The position numbers were made by a program, and so were the translations under genes. This document shows positions 33,119 to 41,369 of a stretch of 64,000 bases of DNA, piece after piece. This DNA is from Luteococcus peritonei (lineage in GTDB: Bacteria; Actinomycetota; Actinomycetes; Propionibacteriales; Propionibacteriaceae), in the NCBI RefSeq assembly GCF_039526385.1, contig NZ_BAAAIX010000007.1, positions 62,001-126,000 of the forward strand, read 5' to 3'. How positions within the stretch are numbered: the stretch's first letter is position 1; each line of letters starts with the position of its first letter. A model generated the notes under the pieces. The model had not been told where the DNA came from, searched no databases, and was given only the letters and a program-made list of their open reading frames with translations.

Positions 33119-34035
33119 CCACCCCAGCCCATGTCTTCCTGACCCGTTTCAACCTGCCCAGCGAGGGCGTCGAGAGCCTGATCCGCGCCCGTGAGGGCTG
33201 GCTGCGGGAGCGGATCGTGCTCTTCGAGCGCTATGCCGTGCCGGCCGTGCGTTCGCAGCGTGGCGAGGACATCAACTGGATCGTCTACCTGGACACCGAG
33301 AGCCCCCAGTGGCTGTTGGACAAGATGTACGCCTGGCGCGACGAGGGCCTGCTGACCCCGCTGCTGCGCACCCGCGTCCCCAACGAGGAGCTGCAGGCCG
33401 ATGTGCGCCAGGTGGTCGGGCGCGGTGAGGGCCCCGTCATCACCTCCAACCTGGACAACGACGACGGCCTGGCCGTCGACTTCGTGGAGCGGCTGCGCCA
33501 GGCTCCCGTCGGTGAGGGGCGCCATGCGCTCTACGTCGGCCACGGTCTGATCACCAACGGCTCGCGCGCCTACCTGCGCGAGGACCGGGTCAACGCCTTC
33601 TGCGCGGTGCGCGAGGACCTGTCCGACGTCTGGTCCTGCTGGCATGACTGGCACAACCGTCTGGGCGAGCACATGCCCGCTGTCGTGGTGGAGGGCGGCC
33701 CGGGCTGGCTGCAGGTGATCCACGGCGCCAATGTCTCCAACCGCGTGCGCGGCACCATCACCGACCCGGCTCCCTATCGCTCGCTCTTCCCGGGCCTGCT
33801 GGACGGCGTCCAGGCGCCCACCGGCGCGGAGCTCGCCAGGGACCGGCTGGTGGAGGGCCCGGTGCGCTGGGCCCGCGACACCGCCCGCGGCCAGGCCCGC
33901 GCCGGCTTCGTGAAGGTGCTGGGCAAGGAGCGCTTCGACCAGGTCAAGTACCACGGCGGCAAGGTGGCCCGGGCGGGCGTCGGCGCCGCCAAGGGTGCCG
34001 CCGCCAAGGCCAAGGAGCTGCGCAGCAGCAAGTGA
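33115..34035 (+). CDS. Putative rhamnosyltransferase-type glycosyltransferase
   Basis: The 306-residue protein opens VFLTRFNLPS. It then has WIVYLDTESPQWLLDKM and TSNLDNDDGLAVDFVERL, the DxDD-like nucleotide-sugar site of the family of putative rhamnosyltransferases (PF11316 type, recalled, not searched). A basic Ala/Lys-rich tail from about 270 may lie on the membrane. It is coupled by ATGA to the Wzz-like gene upstream, and a terminator follows directly. The sugar is uncertain, since no dTDP-rhamnose genes lie in the window. Confidence 0.72.
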   Translation: MTTPAHVFLTRFNLPSEGVESLIRAREGWLRERIVLFERYAVPAVRSQRGEDINWIVYLDTESPQWLLDKMYAWRDEGLLTPLLRTRVPNEELQADVRQVVGRGEGPVITSNLDNDDGLAVDFVERLRQAPVGEGRHALYVGHGLITNGSRAYLREDRVNAFCAVREDLSDVWSCWHDWHNRLGEHMPAVVVEGGPGWLQVIHGANVSNRVRGTITDPAPYRSLFPGLLDGVQAPTGAELARDRLVEGPVRWARDTARGQARAGFVKVLGKERFDQVKYHGGKVARAGVGAAKGAAAKAKELRSSK

Positions 34036-34046
34036 GTTTCCGTGAG

Positions 34047-34075
34047 GGGCCCGGACCGTCTGGTCCGGGCCCTTT
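34047..34075 (+). terminator. Intrinsic terminator after the glycosyltransferase
   Basis: An 11-bp GC-rich stem (34047-34057 with 34062-34072), a 4-base loop and then TTT lie 11 bases past the stop codon at 34035. Confidence 0.78.
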
Positions 34076-34110
34076 CGCATGCCTGGAGTTGTGGCGCCTG
34101 GTGCGTGCAC

Positions 34111-34210
34111 CTCGCGCCTCCAGCGCCCACCTCGCGCCCCCAGCGCCGACCTCGCGCCTCCAGCGCCGACCTCGCGCCTCCAGCGCCCACCTCGCGCGCG
34201 CAACCTCCAC
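34111..34210. repeat. Five tandem 20-bp units with degenerate, partly inverted extension
   Basis: Units begin at 34111, 34131, 34151, 34171 and 34191, each opening CTCGCGC; the first four differ by one or two bases from CTCGCGCCTCCAGCGCCCAC. Further right, ACGTTGCGCCT occurs at 34209 and 34228, and GGCGCGACGT at 34267 and 34287, again about 20 bases apart. GGAGGCGCGA at 34284-34293 is the inverse of TCGCGCCTCC in the left units. There are no spacers, so this is not CRISPR. Confidence 0.75.
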
Positions 34211-34767
34211 GTTGCGCCTCACAGGGGACGTTGCGCCTGGAACTACGCGCGCAACGTCGCTCGTCGGGCGCGACGTGGAAGTAGGAGGCGCGACGTCGCA
34301 TACCGGGGCGCCAGGTCGGGTAGAGGAGCCCCGCGTCATCGCCACCCGTCGGCAGCCGCCGTCTCCACATCCAGAGTCAGGGAGCGCCGACGACATCGCC
34401 CGGCTCGGCGTGCGCGTCGCTCCGGTCAGCCAGTCGCTGTGCTCAGCACATCGACCCGATCTCGCCATGATCGGGGTGAGATCGGCCGCTCGTGGGCGTA
34501 TCCGGTCGGATCGTGGCGGATTCTGGTTGATCCTGTGCGGGCGCGGACCCGCGGGGCGATTGTGAGCAGTGAGGTGAGGAAGCTCCAGGGGGTGCTGCAG
34601 GTCTCGGGGTTGCTGGAGGCGAGGTGACCCTCCCCGGTGCACCGAGCGACCAGAGCAGGCCTACGTCGGGCGTGGCGTCCGGCCCAGGCCAAGAAGGCAC
34701 GGCAGGACGCTCGTCGGGAATGCCTGCAGGGCCCGGACCGGGACTGCGCAGCACCGCCGGGATGCGA

Positions 34768-34801
34768 CACCGCGCCGGCCCCGTGAGGGACCGGCGCGGT
34801 G
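34768..34801 (-). terminator. Hairpin downstream of the repeat-rich lipoprotein gene
   Basis: An 11-bp outer stem (34768-34778 with 34791-34801) continues as three more pairs after a one-base bulge. It lies 56 bases past the stop of the leftward gene at 34857. Confidence 0.55.
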
Positions 34802-34856
34802 CTGGGGGAGGAAGGAGCCGCCCCGCAGGGGAAAGGGGGCGAGGCGACTCCTTGGC

Positions 34857-36902
34857 TCAGCTCAGCTTGTACACGTGGTAGCTGGACTCGGCAGCGAAGC
34901 TGTCGGTGAAGGTGCCGTCGGCCGACGGCTTGATGGTGCGGTTCTCGCCCACCACCTCGACGGTGCGTCCCTTCAGCTGCTCCGGCAGGGTGAAGGTGCG
35001 GCTGCCCGGACCGGCGGAGCCGTCGATCATCGCGAAGATGTAGGCGGAGCCGTCCTTCTCCTTGAGCATGGTGTCCAGGCCCTTGCCGAAGTCCCACTTG
35101 TAGCTCTGGGTGTTGATCACCGGGGCCATCTGGTGCAGGAAGTTGTTGATCTCGCCCATGGCCTTGATCTGCGGCTGGCAGGCGAAGTCGGCCTTGTACT
35201 GGCTGGTGCGCACCAGGGAGCCGGCGGAGCAGCCCTTGTAGTCCTGGTTGTAGTAGATCAGGCCGCGAGCCTCGTTGATCACCGAGCTCATCGCGGCGCC
35301 CTTGATCTGCTCGGGCTTGATCGGGCCACGGCCGGGCACGTCGGGCAGGGTCGGGTCGCCCAGCTCGACGAAGTTCCACAGCGGCTGCAGCTTGCCGTCA
35401 GCGGCGTCACGCTTGCGCATGCCCTCCATCACCTGGCCGTAGCTCGACGAGGTGCGGCAGGTGCTGCGCGGCACGTTGAAGATGTAGTAGTCCGGGTTGT
35501 AGCTCTCCCAGTCGCAGAAGGGCACCGTGTACCAGTACATGTCCATGCTGGCGGCGTCCGTGGTGGCCATGTAGGCCTCCGCGTCGGCGCTCTTGAAGTA
35601 GCTGGAGACCATCAGGCCGGTGAAGTTCGCGTAGTTGAAGCGCGGACCCTGCTTGCCGGCAGCCTGCCCGGCGCGCATCTGGGCCAAGCCCTCGGCGGGG
35701 GAGAAGCGGCCGTCCACCTCGTCGCCCAGGAAGTTGCCCACCCAGTTCACCGAGGAGTCGGTGAAGGTGTTGTTCAGCTTGGGGCCGATCCAGTACACGC
35801 CGTTGCGCTCGAAGCGCTTGTAGTCGGCGCTGGGATCCATCTCGACGTAGGTGTTGATGCCGAGCGACTTGTCGTACTGCACCTCCGCGTCGGTGGAGAA
35901 GGAGTTCCACCAGACGGCGACGGGGAAGAAGTCGTCCTTCGCCCAGCCGGCCTTGTTGGCATTGGTGAACTGGCTCCAGTAGGCCGGGCCGCCCTCCCAG
36001 GGGACGCGGGGCAGGTCGAGGCTGCCCAGGGTGCCCGGGGTGGTGGGCGTGGCCGACGGGGTCGGGGTGGCCGACGGGGTCGGGGTCTCGGAAGGCGACG
36101 CGGACGGGGTCGCCGAGGCGGTGGCGTCCGGGGTGGCGCTGGGCTCCGGGCTGCTGCTCACGCTGGCGGAGCTGCTCGCGGAGGGCTCCGGGGTGCCGGC
36201 GGCGTCCACGGTGGGCTCGGGGCTCGCGGAGTCGCTGGCCGACGCGGAGGCGGTGGGCTCCGGGGTGGCGGAGTCATCGGTGGAGGCCGAGGGGGTGGCG
36301 CTCGAGGGCGCGGCGGTGGGCTCGGGGCTGGCGGAGTCGCTGGCCGATGCGGAGGCGGTGGGCTCCGGGGTGGCGGAGTCGTCGGCCGACGCGGAGGGGG
36401 TGGCGCTCGAGGGCGCGGCGGTGGGCTCCGGGCTGGCGGAATCGCTGGCCGACGCGGAGGCGCTGGGCTCCGGGCTGGCGGAGTCGCTGGCCGACGCGGA
36501 GGCGCTGGGCTCCGGGGTGGCCGAGTCATCGGCGGTGGCCGAGGGGGTGGCGCTCGAGGGCGCGGCGCTGGGCTCCGGGCTGGCGGAATCGCTGGCCGAG
36601 GCGCTCGCGGTGGGCTCGGAGGAGGTGCCCTGGCTGGGCAGCGCCTCGACCGGCTCGCTGGCGTCGGCCGACGGGCTCTCGCTCGGCACCTGGGAGGCCT
36701 GCGGGGTGCTGGGCTGGGCGGTGGGGACCTCGCTCGGCGAGGGGGTGGCGCTCGCCGACGGGGCGGCGGAGACGGTCTCGGTGGGCCGGGGGCGCGGGGT
36801 GGGCCGCGGATCGGTGGGGTAGCAAGCGCTGGTCAGCGCCACGCACGTCACGGCTGCGAGTGCGAAGGCACCGCTGCGCTGGCGTCGAAGGTTGTTGATC
36901 AT
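34857..36902 (-). CDS. Exported lipoprotein with Ser/Pro/Glu-rich repeat linker and barrel-like C-terminal domain
   Basis: This protein has 681 residues. The signal sequence ends in the lipobox LTSAC with Cys27. Residues about 33-290 are a low-complexity linker of Ser, Ala, Pro, Thr, Asp and Glu with 35-residue and 14-residue near-repeats (core SASASDSASPEP), likely to span the cell wall. Residues about 295-681 form a globular domain with WNSFSTDAEVQYD, YWIGPKLN, NFLGDEVDGRF and IYYNQDYKGC. It resembles a glycoside-hydrolase-type barrel, with Glu/Asp in LGDEVDG as possible catalytic residues. No family name is certain. It stands among polysaccharide genes and may act on the exported polymer. 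Confidence 0.65.
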   Translation of the reverse strand: MINNLRRQRSGAFALAAVTCVALTSACYPTDPRPTPRPRPTETVSAAPSASATPSPSEVPTAQPSTPQASQVPSESPSADASEPVEALPSQGTSSEPTASASASDSASPEPSAAPSSATPSATADDSATPEPSASASASDSASPEPSASASASDSASPEPTAAPSSATPSASADDSATPEPTASASASDSASPEPTAAPSSATPSASTDDSATPEPTASASASDSASPEPTVDAAGTPEPSASSSASVSSSPEPSATPDATASATPSASPSETPTPSATPTPSATPTTPGTLGSLDLPRVPWEGGPAYWSQFTNANKAGWAKDDFFPVAVWWNSFSTDAEVQYDKSLGINTYVEMDPSADYKRFERNGVYWIGPKLNNTFTDSSVNWVGNFLGDEVDGRFSPAEGLAQMRAGQAAGKQGPRFNYANFTGLMVSSYFKSADAEAYMATTDAASMDMYWYTVPFCDWESYNPDYYIFNVPRSTCRTSSSYGQVMEGMRKRDAADGKLQPLWNFVELGDPTLPDVPGRGPIKPEQIKGAAMSSVINEARGLIYYNQDYKGCSAGSLVRTSQYKADFACQPQIKAMGEINNFLHQMAPVINTQSYKWDFGKGLDTMLKEKDGSAYIFAMIDGSAGPGSRTFTLPEQLKGRTVEVVGENRTIKPSADGTFTDSFAAESSYHVYKLS
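36297..36600. repeat. 105-bp near-perfect coding repeats in the lipoprotein linker
   Basis: GGCGCTCGAGGGCGCGG recurs at 36297, 36402 and 36549. The first spacing is 105 bases (35 codons) and the second 147 (35 plus 14 codons), showing duplication of whole codon blocks. Length changes here keep the reading frame. Confidence 0.7.
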
Positions 36903-37021
36903 GTGGGTGCTGCTCCGATGTGATGCTGGGCTTGACCAGTTCAAGCCTCGGTGAGCATAACCAGCACTCAGGAAATCTTCATAATCCCTTCAGGAACATG
37001 AACAAGTGACCAGAAGGCCTC

Positions 37022-37888
37022 TCAGCGGGTGGAGTCGTCGCGCTCCCAGGAGGCACCCGAGTGGTCACCGCCGCGGCCGTCGAGCTTCAGTGCGACCCGT
37101 GCCGTCACCGCGAAACCGATGTAGGACAAGGCATCCAGCGCCTCTGACGGACGTCCGGAATTGGCCTTCAGCAGGGAGACCAGCGTGTTTCCTGAGGATC
37201 CTAAGGACTGCGGCGAGAGCTCCTGGACAGCCTCCGAGGGACGGTAAACACGCTTCAGGGTCTTCAGCAGGGCGAGGCTGGAACGGGGCACCTGCACCCG
37301 CACCGGCTCGGCCCCGACGACGGTCTTCTCCTCGGCGGAGAAGAGCGAGTCGACGTACAGGTCGTCGGGCGCGTCCAGCGGGAAGCGGCCCCAGCGGGCA
37401 CGTCCCTGCACCGAGACGGCGTAGAAGCCGGCTCCCCACAGCGCCTGCAGCACCTCGGGGGTGCGCGAGCGCGCACGGTAGAAGGCCTTCACCAGGGCGT
37501 CGGCGGTCTGCGTCTGGTACGCCAGCGGCGGTCTGGCGGCCAGCACCTCGCCGGACTCCAGCACCTCCAGCACCCGGTTGACGCTCGCGGCCGGGGCGGC
37601 GATGTCCGCATCCAGGTAGACGCGGGGGAAGTTCTCGGGGCGGTCGTCGGCGAACAGGACGTCCTCGGCGCCGTTCAGCGCGGCCTGCTTGGACGCCACC
37701 GGCAGGTCCAGCACGGTGACGTCCAGCCGGTCGGCGAAGCTCTCGGCGATCGCGATGGTGTCGTCGGTGCAGCCGTTGGCGGCCACCAGGACGCGGGTTC
37801 CCGGGCGCAGCTCGCCGGTGGCGAGCTCCTCCAGGGTGCGGCCGATGACCGTGGCCTCGTTGTGGGCCGGGATGATGATGGTCGCCAC
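37022..37888 (-). CDS. Family 2 glycosyltransferase
   Basis: The 288-residue GT-A protein begins IIIPAHNEATVIGRTLEEL and has VAANGCTDDT and the metal-binding site RVYLDADIAAP. A short hydrophobic stretch (ALWGAGFYAVSVQG) and LDAPDDLYVDSLF follow. There is no clear membrane anchor. It starts at GTG 37888, three bases after the stop of the second GT2 gene, so the two are surely co-transcribed. The substrate is unknown. Confidence 0.83.
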   Translation of the reverse strand: MATIIIPAHNEATVIGRTLEELATGELRPGTRVLVAANGCTDDTIAIAESFADRLDVTVLDLPVASKQAALNGAEDVLFADDRPENFPRVYLDADIAAPAASVNRVLEVLESGEVLAARPPLAYQTQTADALVKAFYRARSRTPEVLQALWGAGFYAVSVQGRARWGRFPLDAPDDLYVDSLFSAEEKTVVGAEPVRVQVPRSSLALLKTLKRVYRPSEAVQELSPQSLGSSGNTLVSLLKANSGRPSEALDALSYIGFAVTARVALKLDGRGGDHSGASWERDDSTR

Positions 37889-37891
37889 GGC

Positions 37892-38827
37892 TCAGGCCTC
37901 CTTGCGGATGCGCGGCTCGCCGGCGGGCAGCTCGTCCCAGGAGGAGCGCTGCAGCAGGTGGCGGAGCGCCAGCTTGGAGCCGGGCTTGCTGCGGGCGCGC
38001 AGCGCGTGCTGGGCGGCCAGCACCCCGCGGAAGGCCACCGAGGAGACCGGGTTGTGGTTGGCCTCGTAGTCGCGCAGCTTGTTGACCTCCATCAGGGCCT
38101 CGAGCTTCGGCGAGGAGCCGGAGGCGCCGCCGATGTGCAGGCACCGTGCCTCGGGCACGTAGCGGATCCGGTAGCCGGCCTGGCGGGCCCGACGGGCGAA
38201 GTCGGTCTCCTCGGAGTAGAGGAAGAAGTCCTCGCGCCACTCGCCGACGGTGTCATTGCAGGCGCGCGAGATCACCAGGGCGGCGCCGCTGGCCCACTCC
38301 ACGTCGCGGCCCGTGGCGTAGTGCTCGGGACGGCGCAGGGCGTCGCCCAGCACCGCCGGTCGCGAGGCCCAGTGCGAGCCGAAGGCCATCTCGCCGAGCT
38401 GGGAGAGCAGGCGCGGCTCGCGACGCAGCGAGTGGAAGGGGCTGCCGTCGGAATTGCTGACGTGCGGCACGGTGACGCCGATGGTGCGGTCGCTCACCAA
38501 GGGCTCCACCAGCAGCCGCAGGGCGCCGGGCTCCAGCACCAGGTCGGGGTTCAGGATGGCCAGCGCATCGGTGTCGGGGTCCAGGTTCTCGCGCCCCACG
38601 TTGATGCCCGCGGCATAGCCGACATTGCCGCCCGAGGCCACCACGCGCGCATCCCCGCGGGCCTCGACGCGGGCGACGGTGTCGTCGCTGGAGGAGTTGT
38701 CCACCACCAGCACGCGCAGGTCCAGCCCCTCGGCGGCGGCCGGCAGGGAGTCGAGCAGGGCGTCGATCTCGGAGGCGGAGTTGTAGGTGACCACCAGCGC
38801 GGTCACCACCAGGCGGTTGGATGTCAT
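37892..38827 (-). CDS. Family 2 glycosyltransferase, rhamnosyltransferase (WbbL)-like
   Basis: The 311-residue protein has ALVVTYNSASEIDALLDSL, VVDNSSSDDT and GGNVGYAAGINVG, then ILNPDLVLEPGAL as the DXD-equivalent, and EDFFLYSEETDFARRARQAG, the acceptor-side signature of WbbL-type rhamnosyltransferases. ATG 38827 has AGGAGAG upstream. It lies 10 bases after the acyltransferase stop and directly before the second GT2 gene. It probably adds a deoxysugar to the repeat unit or to a wall polymer. Confidence 0.85.
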   Translation of the reverse strand: MTSNRLVVTALVVTYNSASEIDALLDSLPAAAEGLDLRVLVVDNSSSDDTVARVEARGDARVVASGGNVGYAAGINVGRENLDPDTDALAILNPDLVLEPGALRLLVEPLVSDRTIGVTVPHVSNSDGSPFHSLRREPRLLSQLGEMAFGSHWASRPAVLGDALRRPEHYATGRDVEWASGAALVISRACNDTVGEWREDFFLYSEETDFARRARQAGYRIRYVPEARCLHIGGASGSSPKLEALMEVNKLRDYEANHNPVSSVAFRGVLAAQHALRARSKPGSKLALRHLLQRSSWDELPAGEPRIRKEA

Positions 38828-38837
38828 CGGTCTCTCC

Positions 38838-40013
38838 TCAGGCCTCGACGGAACGACGGCCCCGCAGCCGGGCGGCGAGGTCCTTGTACCAGTTGGGGTT
38901 CATGCAGGGACGCTCCACCAGCAGGTAGAAGATGCCCGAGCAGAACAGCACGATCAGGCTGTTGACGGCCAGCTGCACCAGGTAGCGCAGCAGGTAGGGG
39001 CCGCTGGGGGTGAGTGCGTCGGTGATGTTCAGCGTGATGCCCAGCAGCGGGTTGTGGATCAGGTAGATGGAGTAGCACATGCCACCGATCGCCGGGATCG
39101 GGTGCAGCGTGACCAGGCGGTTGGTCCAGGTGCCGCGGAAGGCGGCGACGAACAGCGGCAGCATGAGGAAGGGCATGGCGACGATGCACCAGCGACCCCA
39201 GCCGGCCGCGTGGATGTGGCCGATCAGGAAGATCATCACCGGCCAGCCGATCACGGTGACCGCGTCCCAGGCCAGGCTCCTGGCCTTCGACAGGTCCCCG
39301 GCCACGTGCATGTCGGCCAGCAGGAAGCCGATCAGGAAGTACTGCAGGTAGGCCAGCAGGCTCATGCCGGGGCGCGAGTGCTCCGGGATCACGAAGGCGG
39401 TGAGCAGGGCGAAGACGATGATGGTGGCCCAGATCACGCTGAGCCGGGTGCGTCGGTCCTGGATCCGGAAGACCCGGGTGAGCAGCGGCACCAGGATGTA
39501 GAACTGGATCTCGATCTCCAGGCTCCACGCCACGTTGTTGATCAGGCTCTCGGAGCCGAAGACCAGGTTGTGCTGGTAGAGCAGGCTCGCCAGCCAGTGC
39601 GTGGTGAGCGTGCCGGGGGTGTTGTCGTGCATCAGCAGCAGCATCACGAACAGCCCCGTCATCACCAGCACGTAGGGCGGCTCCAGGCGCGTGATCCGGC
39701 GCAGGAAGTACTTCTTGAGCCCCACCGGCTTGCCGACGCCGCGGGCGTGGCGGACGAAGGGCAGCGCCAGCACCATGCCGGAGATGACGAAGAAGAGCTG
39801 CACGCCGAAGGCGCCGGTGCCCAGCGTGTAGCCCACGACATCGTCGGGCATGGCCCAGGTCTCGGGATACTTGGTGGCGAGGTTGACGGCGACGTGGAAG
39901 GCCACGACGGACCCGATCGCCCCGAAGCGCAGTCCGTCGATCTCCGGGATGAAGCGGCCGTTGGCCACCACCCGTCTGAAGGCGCTGAACAGCGACTTTC
40001 CCCCCGATGCCAT
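38838..40013 (-). CDS. Membrane acyltransferase 3 family protein (O-acetylation)
   Basis: The 391-residue protein has about ten membrane helices. The family motif R-x10-H is present in LRFGAIGSVVAFHV, where the His is catalytic, and FFVISGMVLALPF and SIYLIHNPLLG follow the usual pattern. It lacks the extra C-terminal SGNH domain of OatA, so it should pass acyl groups to a periplasmic acceptor itself or use a partner. The ATG at 40013 has no strong ribosome-binding site; the open frame continues 105 codons upstream but reads as non-coding. It is first in an operon with two GT2 genes. Confidence 0.85.
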   Translation of the reverse strand: MASGGKSLFSAFRRVVANGRFIPEIDGLRFGAIGSVVAFHVAVNLATKYPETWAMPDDVVGYTLGTGAFGVQLFFVISGMVLALPFVRHARGVGKPVGLKKYFLRRITRLEPPYVLVMTGLFVMLLLMHDNTPGTLTTHWLASLLYQHNLVFGSESLINNVAWSLEIEIQFYILVPLLTRVFRIQDRRTRLSVIWATIIVFALLTAFVIPEHSRPGMSLLAYLQYFLIGFLLADMHVAGDLSKARSLAWDAVTVIGWPVMIFLIGHIHAAGWGRWCIVAMPFLMLPLFVAAFRGTWTNRLVTLHPIPAIGGMCYSIYLIHNPLLGITLNITDALTPSGPYLLRYLVQLAVNSLIVLFCSGIFYLLVERPCMNPNWYKDLAARLRGRRSVEA

Positions 40014-40190
40014 GCCTGCGAGGTTACCCGAGCGGGGTGTGGCCTCCCCTTTGGCAGCTGAGGGAGGGCTGTGGGGCGGCGGGCCTGACCGGCCCTCGGG
40101 GAGCGCACTCGGGGCCGGGCGTGCGACCACTATCGTGGGGGCCACCGAGCGGCTGCCGCTCGGGTCCGTCGACGTGATGCGAGGTGCACT

Positions 40191-41294
40191 GTGCAGGACA
40201 GGAAGCTGGTGGTCCTCTGGGCCGGGAACCCGTGGCAGGGCTTGCCGGCCACGGATCACCATCTGGCGCGGGCGCTGGCCCAGAGCGTCGACGTGCTGTG
40301 GGTGGACCCCACCGAACCGCTGCACCACGGCCGTTCGCCGCTGCCGCGCACCGAGCAGGTGGCCGAGGGCATCCGGGTTCTGGCGCTGGGCACCGTCCCG
40401 GGGGCGGCGCGCTCAGGACTTCGTCAGCTGGCCGAGGCCCACCTCCGGGCTGCCCTGACCGTGGCGCAGGCCCGCGAGTCGCGTCGGGTGTGGGCCACCA
40501 TCTCCTGCTCGCCGCGGGCCCAGCTGCCCACCAGGGGTGGCGGTGTCACGGTGCTGCACGCCACCGACGACTGGCTGGCCGGTGCCGCCATGATGGGCCT
40601 GGACCAGGCCTGGCTGGAGCGGGTGCTGCGCAGCAATGTGCGCACCGCCGACGTGGTCTCCGCGGTCTCGGTGGACCTGGCCCAGACGCTGCAGCGGATG
40701 AACCCGCGCCACATGGTGGAGGTGGTGCCCAATGGCGCCATCGTCCCCGACCGACTTCTGGTGGGCGAGCGGAGCCGTACCGCCGTGCTGGTGGGCCAGC
40801 TCAACGAGCGGCTCGACCTGGCCATGCTCGAGGCGGTGCTGGACGCCGGCGTGGAGCTGCGGGTGATCGGCCCGCGGGCCGAGCGGGAGCCCGAGGTGAC
40901 CCGACGCCTCGACCAGCTGCTGGCCCGCCCGGGCGTGGACTACCGCGGCCTGGTGCCGCACGAGCAGGTGGTGGACCTGCTGGGCAGCGCCGCGGTCGGC
41001 GTCACCCCCTATGCCATCAACGAGTTCAACAAGGCCAGCTTCCCGCTCAAGACGCTGGAGTACCTGGCCAACGGCCTGCCGGTGGTCTCCACCCGGATGG
41101 AGTCGCTGGACTGGCTGGCCACCGACCTGGTGGACGTGGCGGACAGCCCGCAGCAGTTCGGCGAGCTGGTGCGCCGTCGCGCCGACGAGCCGCGTGATGC
41201 CGCACTGGAGGAGCGACGACGGGCCCTGGCGGACCGTCACTCGTGGTCTGCCCGGGCCGAGGCCCTGCTGCAGGCGATCGCCCGCCGCGCCTGA
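40191..41294 (+). CDS. Family 4-type glycosyltransferase
   Basis: The 367-residue protein begins LVVLWAGNPWQGLPATDHHLA and has HATDDWLAG, VVPNGAIVP, AVLVGQLNERLDL and the donor-site segment NKASFPLKTLEYLANGLPVV. The E-x7-E motif is reduced to LK..EYLA.G, as in the TuaH/WcaI-like group. GTG 40191 has GAGGTG upstream. It diverges from the acyltransferase gene over 177 bases and is the last polysaccharide-related gene on this side. Confidence 0.82.
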   Translation: MQDRKLVVLWAGNPWQGLPATDHHLARALAQSVDVLWVDPTEPLHHGRSPLPRTEQVAEGIRVLALGTVPGAARSGLRQLAEAHLRAALTVAQARESRRVWATISCSPRAQLPTRGGGVTVLHATDDWLAGAAMMGLDQAWLERVLRSNVRTADVVSAVSVDLAQTLQRMNPRHMVEVVPNGAIVPDRLLVGERSRTAVLVGQLNERLDLAMLEAVLDAGVELRVIGPRAEREPEVTRRLDQLLARPGVDYRGLVPHEQVVDLLGSAAVGVTPYAINEFNKASFPLKTLEYLANGLPVVSTRMESLDWLATDLVDVADSPQQFGELVRRRADEPRDAALEERRRALADRHSWSARAEALLQAIARRA

Positions 41295-41369
41295 TCTCGT
41301 CCGGTCCGCACGACGCGCTTGATCGGTCCAGGCGCCCTGGCCACCGGGCTGGGTGCCTGGACCGTCGGG

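Larger units (their letters stand above)
34036..34856. other. Long intergenic stretch with terminator hairpins and a 20-bp repeat array
   Basis: I find no supported gene in these 821 bases. The stretch contains a terminator at 34047-34075, a direct-repeat array at 34111-34210 with degenerate units to about 34300, and a hairpin at 34768-34801. A rightward frame ending at 34627 finishes with a plausible-looking helical peptide but has no start context or recognisable domain. It might be a relic. Confidence 0.5.

Noticed and set aside
34111..34210. Possible CRISPR array
   Set aside because: The 20-base units are directly adjacent without unique spacers, and no cas gene is in the window.
34509..34627. 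Possible gene fragment ending in a helical peptide
   Set aside because: There is no start, ribosome-binding site or recognisable domain, and the frame upstream runs through the repeat array.
34875..36923. Rightward open frame of 682 codons opposite the repeat-rich lipoprotein
   Set aside because: It is antisense to a gene with a lipobox and good start. Its Gly/Arg repeats only reflect the Ser/Pro repeats on the coding strand.
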